Positions 4,657 to 11,583 of a stretch of 12,632 bases of DNA are shown here, piece after piece (the first letter of the stretch is position 1; every line of letters starts with the position of its first letter). Location of the stretch: NCBI GenBank assembly GCA_964519365.1, contig CAZFHP010000043.1, positions 1 to 12,632 on the forward strand. Reading direction: 5' to 3'. The position numbers and the translations under genes were made by a program. Under the pieces are notes generated by a model. That model was not told the DNA's origin. It did not search any database and saw nothing but the letters and a program-made list of their open reading frames with translations. The DNA is from CAZFHP01 sp964519365. Lineage in GTDB: Bacteria > Babelota > Babeliae > Babelales > RVW-14.

Positions 4657-6552
4657 GTGAACGCGTATTACTTGTTATGTTATGTGTCGCGGGTTACAAA
4701 AAGCGTGTATACGTGCTTCTTGTTATTATTGTTTCTGGGTTTCTCGTCTAGCGCAGATCTTTGTGCGTCTATTTATTTTACGAACTTTGCATCGCATCTT
4801 GCGATTAAAGAATCGCATTCAAAAGTTGCGTTACATAATAGCGATAAGATTATTGGTTGGTCAGAATTCTCGATTTTAAAAAAACATGGGCTAGAAGGTT
4901 CTTCGCAATGGGCTCAGGCGTACGCAGATGATACGCTTGTTAGCCAGGAGGGGAGCGAAGAGCCGGCTACGCAGCTGATTATAGCCAATAGTAACGCTCT
5001 TAATTATGGTATTAAGAATACGAGTAATGCGATCATGAATTATTCTGGGGCAGGTCTTTTTACTGTTGCACAAAAGCATGAGTTACTCGAAGATGTTCGT
5101 ACGTATAGTCGGGCGTTTGTCTATTGCTGTAAAAATACAAGTAACGCGTTTGCCTATGGGATTGAGAATAATAGTAATGCTTTGAGTGTTCTTGCTGCTG
5201 GGTCGTTTAGTGGGCTGGAGAAACAAGCGTTTGTAGACTATGTTCGTACGACGAGTTCGGGGCTTTTAGATTGTTGCAAAAATACAAGTAATGCGTTTGT
5301 TTATGCGCTTAAGAATAACAGTAATGCAATTATTCTTTTGGGTCAGAGTGCGTTGAGTGGGGCTGAAAAACAGGATCTTTTACAGACGGTTTATACGACG
5401 AGTGATGCGCTACTGTATTGCTGTAAGAACACGAGTAATGCGTTAGTGTTTGGCATTAAGAATAATAGTACTGCTTTGGTTAATTACCCATTGGGCGCTT
5501 TTTGGTCGATTTATGAAAAAGAAGAATTATACGAGACGATACGGGTTAACAGTAATGCGTTTGTCTATTGCTGTAAAAATGCAAGTAATGCGATTGTTAG
5601 TTTGCGTAACGATGTTACAGCTTTACAAGCAGAGAGTGATATAACGGTTTATACTACGCATAAGACGTATACTAGTGATGCCATAGAGCAGCCCTTGATT
5701 ATGTATAACGCTGGCTTTACGGTTGAGAGTGGGAATATATTGACACTCAGTACGCCATTTTCAGTTGCCGGAGAAATTAACTTGGGTGATACTGGGACTT
5801 TGAATTTGCAACGAGATTTGTATCTTGACTCACAAGCTTATGTGAGTAACGGGGGAATTCTTGACGGGAATGGCAATGCGCTTGTGCTTGCATGTAATTT
5901 TACTATCCCCGAAAATCAAATTATACGTGTTACGGGTGATACGATTATTAATGGCCATGGAACGACGATAACACTTGAGCCACACGCTCAGATAACGATT
6001 GACAATAATGTGACCCTGACTATTAAGAACGCACGTATTAAAAATACACGGAACTCAAGCAGTGACCCTATGATTAGTGTTAGCGGTATTGGGCGATTAG
6101 CGTTACAAAACGTTGAGCTTGCGCTTGCTGACGATTATTATTTTGATAACGGATTGTTATTTGTTCACGACGATGTAGTTGTCTCTGGAACGTCGTCGTT
6201 TGTGTATACGTCGTCGTTGCATAGTTATATTGCTGGCAGTTCTATGTGGGCTTTTGATAAGCGTACTACGTTTTACTATGACCCTAATGTAAGCAATAAT
6301 AATTGTATTCATATGCAAAACGAGACATCGTGCATGTATTATAATAACGCGACGTTATTGACGGGTGACATGGGAATTCGACTTAGCAACGGGGCTTTAT
6401 ATCTTGACAATAATGTTATGCTTTCGTGTCCTGTTTCTACGCAGATTATTTTTGGTGATTCGTCGCAAACAAATGGCGACTTAGATGTGCACGTGTTAGG
6501 TGGCGCGTATGTAGAGATAGACGGCGTTGTTTTTGATGATTCGATGGCATAG
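4657..6552 (+). CDS. exported SNA-repeat and beta-helix surface protein
   Basis: The protein has 631 residues. Residues 1-37 are a long signal peptide (hydrophobic FLLLLFLGF at 21-29, cleavage probably near residues 33-37). Residues 38-110 match the N-terminal domain of the preceding gene (IYFTNF, DKIIGWSEFSI, SQEGS). Residues 106-313 hold the SNA array: a partial unit, then units placed by VR, VR, VY and IR at 147, 196, 245 and 295, each with a CCKN(T/A)SNA core. Residues 329-596 are beta-strand-rich and align with the start of the gene at 27 (LDGNGN, IDNNVTLTIKN, SCM, LSNGALYLDN), suggesting a right-handed beta-helix. Residues 597-628 form the cap FGDSSQ...VLGGAYVEIDGV, also shared. It is probably secreted or outer-surface, with an extended stalk and a solenoid head. 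The WD40 domain is absent. No outer-membrane anchor or catalytic residues are recognised. It appears intact. Confidence 0.88.
   Translation: MNAYYLLCYVSRVTKSVYTCFLLLLFLGFSSSADLCASIYFTNFASHLAIKESHSKVALHNSDKIIGWSEFSILKKHGLEGSSQWAQAYADDTLVSQEGSEEPATQLIIANSNALNYGIKNTSNAIMNYSGAGLFTVAQKHELLEDVRTYSRAFVYCCKNTSNAFAYGIENNSNALSVLAAGSFSGLEKQAFVDYVRTTSSGLLDCCKNTSNAFVYALKNNSNAIILLGQSALSGAEKQDLLQTVYTTSDALLYCCKNTSNALVFGIKNNSTALVNYPLGAFWSIYEKEELYETIRVNSNAFVYCCKNASNAIVSLRNDVTALQAESDITVYTTHKTYTSDAIEQPLIMYNAGFTVESGNILTLSTPFSVAGEINLGDTGTLNLQRDLYLDSQAYVSNGGILDGNGNALVLACNFTIPENQIIRVTGDTIINGHGTTITLEPHAQITIDNNVTLTIKNARIKNTRNSSSDPMISVSGIGRLALQNVELALADDYYFDNGLLFVHDDVVVSGTSSFVYTSSLHSYIAGSSMWAFDKRTTFYYDPNVSNNNCIHMQNETSCMYYNNATLLTGDMGIRLSNGALYLDNNVMLSCPVSTQIIFGDSSQTNGDLDVHVLGGAYVEIDGVVFDDSMA
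5089..5595 (+). repeat. 147-bp coding repeats (49-residue SNA units), second gene
   Basis: Units begin near 5089, 5236 and 5383 with exact 147-bp spacing. A fourth begins near 5533 after a 3-bp longer spacer and ends half way. A degenerate half unit precedes them near 4972. Each keeps the CC pair and the 11-residue SNA spacing, except that the third unit has STA in place of SNA. Confidence 0.82.
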
Positions 6553-6568
6553 TGTTGTATTTGCCGTG

Positions 6569-6598
6569 CCCTACGAAGCTACGGAGAGCGTAGTAGGG
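6569..6598. repeat. palindromic repeat after the beta-helix gene
   Basis: CCCTACG (6569-6575) pairs with CGTAG-TA-GGG (6589-6598), leaving a TA bulge. The element lies 17 bases after a stop codon. It is a separate GC-rich palindrome of the same general type as those at 7, 3222 and 4207. With no T-run after it, it is a weak terminator candidate at best. Confidence 0.55.
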
Positions 6599-6785
6599 AT
6601 GATTCGGTTGCTTAGGGGGGCGCAGGAGACTGTCCTGGGGAGGCTTTGCACACCCTTGCCCGGAGTGGGCGGGAAAATATGGAACATTTCTATACCCACG
6701 GCTTGACGTGAAAATATTGCCAAGTTTGTCTTTTTTCTTTATGGTTACCAAGATAAGTTTTGGCCTGTTTTTTAAGTGAGTAGCT
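6599..6785. other. gene-free GC-rich interval with small hairpins
   Basis: This is the second part of the 233-bp gap between 6552 and 6786. It has a G6 run near 6615, a hairpin CAGGA-GACTG-TCCTG (6623-6637), and GCCC-GGAGT-GGGC (6658-6670). The DNA then turns AT-rich from about 6673. TTGACG at 6703-6708 is a possible -35 box, but no good -10 box follows at 16-18 bases. It is probably a further composite repeat with the promoter region of the glycosyltransferase genes at its 3' end. No gene is supported here. Confidence 0.4.
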
Positions 6786-8624
6786 ATGAAGATAAAAAAT
6801 ATTTCTTGCGTTTTTTCTATCGCGGTATGGTTATTATTTTTTAGTTTATGTTTTGTGCGTCAAAGTTTTTCAAGTCCAACAAAAAGCGCTTTAAAGCAAT
6901 ACTATTGTACAGCTTCTGACGATGCATCGTTTGATTATTTAGTTAATCTTATTGGCAGTGTTCACGCAACTAATTTTGATAATCTTGGTGAAGTAGCTGT
7001 TTTTGATTTGGGGTTGGGATGGGATCAAAAAGAGCTTTTAAATAGCATGCAAAAAGTACATGTGTATAACTTTAAGCTTACGCATCCCGACATAATTAAG
7101 CATGTTGTTGTTGGGCAGTATACGCTTTGTGGGGGAACGTATGGGAAAGTAACTCGTGGCTGGGGTGCTTATAAGCCTTGTGTATTAAAACAGGCGCTTG
7201 ATTTGTTTGATTACGTTCTTTATCTTGACCCTGACAGTATCGTTCAAAAAAAAATAGATCATCTTTTTGGGTATATGAATAACGTGGGACATTTTTTTGT
7301 GCAGGAGTCTGAGCAGGAAATATGCGGGCAAAAAGCACTTTTGTGTCTTGAGGCGTATTGCACAAAACGTGTTCTTCGTGAGCTTAAATTAGATGCTTCT
7401 GAAAATCGTTGGATTCTTCAAAAACCAAGCATGTCGACTGCTGTTCAGGGTGTAAGTAAGTATGTTTTTGACAGTTATGTTTATCCTGCATATACGTGTA
7501 CGCGTGATTTAAGAAACTTTGAAGATGATGGTTCTGCTCCGCTTGATTTTGGTGAAGGGGGACGAGAAAAATTAATTTTTAGTGTGCTCGCTCACAAAGC
7601 AGATTTATATTTTATTGAGCCAGATGAGTATGTACAGTTCGAGATAGACGATAAAAAAAAGACGTTTCTTGTATGTGATGATTTGTTTGATAGCGATTTT
7701 AGTCAGAAAAATGTCGAACGAAAAGTAACAGCGTATGATGCGCATATTGTGTATAACATGCATAATGCATATCGAATGCATAATCAAAGTAGTTACAAGT
7801 TGGCTCGTTATGTCGACAGCATAAAGTTTTATGATGATCGTAATAATGGTCGAGACTTGATTGAATTACGATCTAAATTTTTCCCCAAAAAAGAAAAGCC
7901 GATTACTGTTGTTATCTGTTCGTATAACAATAAAGATTGGTACAAGAAAAATTTAGATTCTGTGTTTAATCAAAGGTACGATAATTATCGTGTTATTTAC
8001 ATAGATGATGTTTCGCCAGATAAAACGGGAGATCTTGTAGGACAGTATATCAAAGAGAAAAACCAAGAGCATCGTGTTACGCTTGTTAAAAATACAAAAC
8101 GGGTTGGCCTTTTACGAAATACGTATAACGGTGTTTATATGTGTGGCGATAACGATATAGTTGTAACACTTGATGGTGACGATTGGTTAAGCAACGAATA
8201 TGTTCTTGCGCGTATAAATCATGAATATGAAAACGAAAATATCTGGATGACGTACGGGCAGTTTGAACGGTGGCCAGGAGGTGAGGCGGGGTTTTGTAAT
8301 TATTATCCTGCGGCAGTTATAGAAAACAATTTTTTTCGGCACTATGACTTTTTAGGGATACAGTTACATACGTTTTATGCCTGGCTGTTTAAGAAGATTC
8401 AGGATCAAGATTTTTTGTATGAAGGGGAGTTTGCTCCTTCTTGTGCTGATTTTTATTACATGGTTCCAATGCTTGAAATGGCTGGGACTCATAGTAAATT
8501 TATTCCCGATGTGCTGTATATCTATAATCGAGCGAATCCAATAAACGATGATAAAGTTAATGCGACGTTGCAATGGAAATGTCATGTCGCGGCAGAGCAA
8601 AAGTTTCCATACGAGCCATTATAG
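6786..8624 (+). CDS. exported or membrane-anchored double glycosyltransferase (first copy)
   Basis: The protein has 612 residues. Residues 1-29 are a signal peptide or N-terminal anchor (KIK, then a hydrophobic stretch, with SFS-SP as a possible cleavage site). Residues 38-330 form a GT-A-like domain with LYLDPDS, whose D148-x-D150 is a likely metal and nucleotide-sugar site in the manner of GT8-like enzymes. The exact family is not identified. Residues 372-600 are a family 2 glycosyltransferase: ITVVICSYNN opens the fold, IDDVSPD is the first acidic site, and D463-G-D-D466 is the metal-binding motif. A basic charge before the hydrophobic segment predicts that the catalytic part lies outside the cytoplasm, which is unexpected for a nucleotide-sugar enzyme. 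It is a tandem duplicate of the next gene, 26 bases away, and probably shares its transcript. ATG 6786 has only a weak ribosome site (AAGTGAG at 6774-6780). Confidence 0.85.
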   Translation: MKIKNISCVFSIAVWLLFFSLCFVRQSFSSPTKSALKQYYCTASDDASFDYLVNLIGSVHATNFDNLGEVAVFDLGLGWDQKELLNSMQKVHVYNFKLTHPDIIKHVVVGQYTLCGGTYGKVTRGWGAYKPCVLKQALDLFDYVLYLDPDSIVQKKIDHLFGYMNNVGHFFVQESEQEICGQKALLCLEAYCTKRVLRELKLDASENRWILQKPSMSTAVQGVSKYVFDSYVYPAYTCTRDLRNFEDDGSAPLDFGEGGREKLIFSVLAHKADLYFIEPDEYVQFEIDDKKKTFLVCDDLFDSDFSQKNVERKVTAYDAHIVYNMHNAYRMHNQSSYKLARYVDSIKFYDDRNNGRDLIELRSKFFPKKEKPITVVICSYNNKDWYKKNLDSVFNQRYDNYRVIYIDDVSPDKTGDLVGQYIKEKNQEHRVTLVKNTKRVGLLRNTYNGVYMCGDNDIVVTLDGDDWLSNEYVLARINHEYENENIWMTYGQFERWPGGEAGFCNYYPAAVIENNFFRHYDFLGIQLHTFYAWLFKKIQDQDFLYEGEFAPSCADFYYMVPMLEMAGTHSKFIPDVLYIYNRANPINDDKVNATLQWKCHVAAEQKFPYEPL

Positions 8625-8638
8625 TTTAAAACGATAGC

Positions 8639-8646
8639 GAGGTGAG
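8639..8646 (+). promoter_or_regulatory. ribosome binding site choosing ATG over an upstream GTG
   Basis: GAGGTGAG lies 4 bases before ATG 8651. The in-frame GTG at 8642 is inside this site and has no good Shine-Dalgarno sequence of its own, so ATG 8651 is preferred. Confidence 0.6.
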
Positions 8647-8650
8647 TATT

Positions 8651-10411
8651 ATGAGAAAAGATTTTTTTTGTGACATAGTTGTTTTGTTTAGTTTTTTGTT
8701 TAGTTTGTTTGGGTTACATCAGCTTTCAGGCCAAAATTTAAACTATTTTTGTACCGCGACAGATGAGGCTTCGTTTGATCATGTAACAAATTTAATTGGC
8801 AGTATTCATGTGAATAATTTTGATACTTTGGGGCAAGTAGCGATTTTTGATTTGGGTTTAAGCGACGATCAAAAAGAAGTTTTAAAGAGCATGCAAAAAG
8901 TTTCTGTGTATGCGTTAGAACAGGTACACCCAGATGTTTTGAAAAATATTTTAACGGGGCCTTATAAGCTTTGTGGGGGAGAGTATGGCAAAATTGTTCA
9001 TGGCTGGAATGCGTATAAGCCTGTTGTTCTAAAACAAGCGCTGGATATGTTTGATAGCGTTTTGTATCTTGATCCAGATAGCCTTGTTTTAAAAAATCTT
9101 GATATTGTTTTTGATTGGTTGCGCTATCATGGCGCTTTGGTATTACAAGAAGAGGCCCGTGAAATTGCGGGGCAAGAGGTTTATGTAAGTATCGAAGGTT
9201 ATTGTACGCAGCGTGTATTAAACGCGTTTGCGTTACGTGCGCAAGAAAACAAATGGCTTTTGGGTATGCCGAACATGTGCCCCCAGATTCAGGGCGTAAG
9301 CAAAAAAGTCTATGATTCATATGTTGTCCCAGCGTATAATCAGGTGAAAAATCTAAAAATTTTTGAAGACGATGCTTCTTGCCCGCTAGGGTTTGGGCAA
9401 GGGGGTAAAGAAAAAACGATTTTTAGTATTCTTGCACACAAGGCTCATATATCGTTAGTTGATCCAGATCAAGAAAATTTGTGTGTGTGTGATGATGCGA
9501 AAAATAAAAAAGACGCACAAGAACGGGCTCATGTTTTGTATAATGTGAACAACGAAGATCGTATGCATAACAGACGGGAAGAAATAACGTTTCGAAATAA
9601 CATAAAATTTAAAGACGAGCGAAATAATGGGAAATCGATATGGGAATTGCGTGTACAAAGATTTCCAAAAGAAGAAAAAGAGATACTTATTGTTATCCCG
9701 TCGTATAACAATAAAGCATGGTACCAAAAAAATTTAGATTCTATTTTTTCACAAAAGTACAAAAACTATAGAGTTATATATCTTGATGATGCTTCGCCTG
9801 ATGGTACGGGAAATTTAGTTGCACGTTATATCGAAGAAAAAAAACAAGAAGATCGTTTTATACTTATTCGTAATCAAGAAAACCAAGGGGCGCTTGCAAA
9901 TGTGTATCGTGCGATACATACGTATGCGCAAGATCATGAAATAATAGTTATAGTCGACGGAGACGATTGGCTGAGTAACGAGTATGTGTTGTCTCGAATA
10001 AACAAAGCTTATTCAGACAATAATACGTGGCTTACGTATGGGCAGTTTAAGCGATATCCATCAGGAACGATTGGTTTTTGTAATTATTTCCCGGATTTTT
10101 TTATCGAAAATAATTTGTTTCGAGATTATAGATTTATCTCGGCGCATGTGCGTACGTTTTATGCATGGCTTTTTAAAAAAATCAAAAAAGAAGATCTTAT
10201 GCATAATGGGCGATTTGTTCCTGCATCGACAGATTCAACGGCAATGTTCCCTATGCTTGAAATGGCTGGGAAACATGTAAAATTTATTCCGGATGTTTTG
10301 TACATATACAATCGAGCGACGACGGGTAATGTCGATAAAAAATATGGCGATAATATTCAGTGGGATTATGTGTGTATAGCACGAGAAAGACCACGATATC
10401 AACGATTATAA
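8651..10411 (+). CDS. exported or membrane-anchored double glycosyltransferase (second copy)
   Basis: From ATG 8651 the protein has 586 residues (589 from GTG 8642). MRKD is followed by a hydrophobic segment (about residues 5-22) and a possible cleavage near LSG-QN. The first domain aligns along its length with the previous gene: SFDHVTNLIGSIH, FDLGLSDDQKE, and LYLDPDS with D141 and D143. The linker between domains is shorter than in the first copy. The family 2 domain begins at residue 344 (EILIVIPSYNN), with LDDASPD and D436-G-D-D439. Both active-site motifs are intact in both copies, so this is a duplication with retained function. The two copies probably differ in acceptor or sugar. A T8 run at 8662-8669, a few codons after the start, is a possible slippage site. 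It likely acts in building a surface or exported glycan; the substrate is unknown. Confidence 0.85.
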   Translation: MRKDFFCDIVVLFSFLFSLFGLHQLSGQNLNYFCTATDEASFDHVTNLIGSIHVNNFDTLGQVAIFDLGLSDDQKEVLKSMQKVSVYALEQVHPDVLKNILTGPYKLCGGEYGKIVHGWNAYKPVVLKQALDMFDSVLYLDPDSLVLKNLDIVFDWLRYHGALVLQEEAREIAGQEVYVSIEGYCTQRVLNAFALRAQENKWLLGMPNMCPQIQGVSKKVYDSYVVPAYNQVKNLKIFEDDASCPLGFGQGGKEKTIFSILAHKAHISLVDPDQENLCVCDDAKNKKDAQERAHVLYNVNNEDRMHNRREEITFRNNIKFKDERNNGKSIWELRVQRFPKEEKEILIVIPSYNNKAWYQKNLDSIFSQKYKNYRVIYLDDASPDGTGNLVARYIEEKKQEDRFILIRNQENQGALANVYRAIHTYAQDHEIIVIVDGDDWLSNEYVLSRINKAYSDNNTWLTYGQFKRYPSGTIGFCNYFPDFFIENNLFRDYRFISAHVRTFYAWLFKKIKKEDLMHNGRFVPASTDSTAMFPMLEMAGKHVKFIPDVLYIYNRATTGNVDKKYGDNIQWDYVCIARERPRYQRL

Positions 10412-10496
10412 AAAAGAGGTTAGAAAAAGATTGAAAAAACTTTTCACTTTGTGGGATGTTTGATACGTTATACGGATAAGTTCTGTTTTTAAAATT

Positions 10497-10501
10497 AGGA
10501 G
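10497..10501 (+). promoter_or_regulatory. ribosome binding site for a GTG start
   Basis: AGGAG ends 8 bases before GTG 10510. The 98-bp AT-rich gap from 10412 has no hairpin followed by a T-tract and no convincing promoter boxes. Confidence 0.65.
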
Positions 10502-10509
10502 TTTAAGTT

Positions 10510-11565
10510 GTGAATGTACGTGAAATTGTTCAAAATGTTTTGATAATAGTCGGGCTTATTATTACGGTATGCTTTGGTGGTATGCTTGTTTGGGTGCTCG
10601 ATATAAGTTTGGGCTTAAAGTTATTAGGGACGATTTTTTTAATTTGTCTTTCTTTTTTTACGGTGTTTGTTATGACGCAGAAAAAGAAACTATTACCTGC
10701 GATGTCAGGTATATATTTTGTTGTTATTTGTTCATGTCTTCTTTTTGCTCGACATTATATGAAAACGACACCTTGGCAGCTTGTTACGATGATGCAAATG
10801 GTTTTGAGTGAAGATAAAAAAGATACGAATTTGCCTTCTAAGTTTACGCTGTTGAAAAATTATTTGAAACTTGAAGTTGAAAAAATGGTTAAAGGCTCTG
10901 ATTATAATCAGACCAATTTATTTGGGTATGATCTTTGTTTTAATAGTTATTCGCATTTAGAGTTTGTTGTTCAAGAGATATTTCTTCGGCATGATTATTT
11001 TATAGATTCTGGGCGAAAAGATCCTTTTATTATTGATTGTGGCGGTAATATTGGTTTGGCTGTTTTGTATTATAAGTTATTGTACCCGGCATCAAAGATT
11101 CTTGTTTTTGAAGCTGACCTAAATAATTTTAAGTTTTTGAAAAAGAATATTGAAAAGAATAAATTGTCAGACGTTATGCTTGTTAATAAAGCCGTTTCCT
11201 CTCGAGATGGGTTTGTTTATTTTCAGTCGCTAGCAAGTTTGTGTAGCAAGGTTGTTAGTAAGGCTCAGCCGGGGGCTATTCAAGTTGCTTCAGTGCCTCT
11301 TTCAAAGTATATTGATCGTGATGTTGATATTTTGAAGATGGACATAGAAGGTGCAGAGACAGATGTATTATTTGACCTTGATAAGCACAATAAACTCAAA
11401 AAGATAAAACATATTATCATGGAGTTTCATTGCGACCAAAATAAAAATAATAATAGATTGACAGATGTATTAAAACTGTTTGAGCGAAATAATTTTGATT
11501 ACAAAATTGTTTTAGCGGTTGGAGGAGCTTTAGTAGTTCGTGCAGATCAAAAATATAATACTTAA
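10510..11565 (+). CDS. membrane-anchored FkbM-family methyltransferase
   Basis: The protein has 351 residues. It has three predicted membrane segments (about 8-28, 34-56 and 64-82), with KKKK-type basic residues between the second and third. A cytoplasmic SAM-dependent methyltransferase domain of the FkbM type follows: DCGGNIG at 176-182 is the SAM-binding loop, the acid of VFEAD (E201) is placed to hold the ribose, and KMDIEGAE at 276-283 is the characteristic FkbM motif. FkbM enzymes O-methylate sugars or other hydroxyls and are common in polysaccharide clusters, so methylation of a glycan made by the neighbouring glycosyltransferases is plausible but inferred. Family members usually lack the three-helix N-terminal anchor, which suggests action at the inner membrane on lipid-linked glycan. 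It ends 18 bases before the next gene and is probably cotranscribed with it. Confidence 0.88.
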   Translation: MNVREIVQNVLIIVGLIITVCFGGMLVWVLDISLGLKLLGTIFLICLSFFTVFVMTQKKKLLPAMSGIYFVVICSCLLFARHYMKTTPWQLVTMMQMVLSEDKKDTNLPSKFTLLKNYLKLEVEKMVKGSDYNQTNLFGYDLCFNSYSHLEFVVQEIFLRHDYFIDSGRKDPFIIDCGGNIGLAVLYYKLLYPASKILVFEADLNNFKFLKKNIEKNKLSDVMLVNKAVSSRDGFVYFQSLASLCSKVVSKAQPGAIQVASVPLSKYIDRDVDILKMDIEGAETDVLFDLDKHNKLKKIKHIIMEFHCDQNKNNNRLTDVLKLFERNNFDYKIVLAVGGALVVRADQKYNT

Positions 11566-11583
11566 AAGAAAAAGGGCGTTTGT

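Noticed and set aside
3751..5595. Regular repeats considered as a CRISPR array
   Set aside because: The 147-bp period has no constant repeat with unique spacers; the whole unit is conserved at protein level and stays in frame.
6703..6731. Sigma-70 type promoter with TTGACG before the glycosyltransferase genes
   Set aside because: The -35 box is good, but the sequence 17 bases on (TTGTCT) is a poor -10 box, so it is not listed as a promoter.
6446..6751. Reverse-strand open frame of 101 codons across the gap after the beta-helix gene
   Set aside because: It overlaps the conserved cap of the forward gene and the hairpin cluster. It has no recognisable domain.
8700..9320. Reverse-strand open frame of 206 codons
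   Set aside because: It lies fully opposite a well supported glycosyltransferase with intact motifs. The residue mix (His, Gln, Tyr, Leu heavy) is what the complement of this gene's codons gives, and no domain is recognisable.
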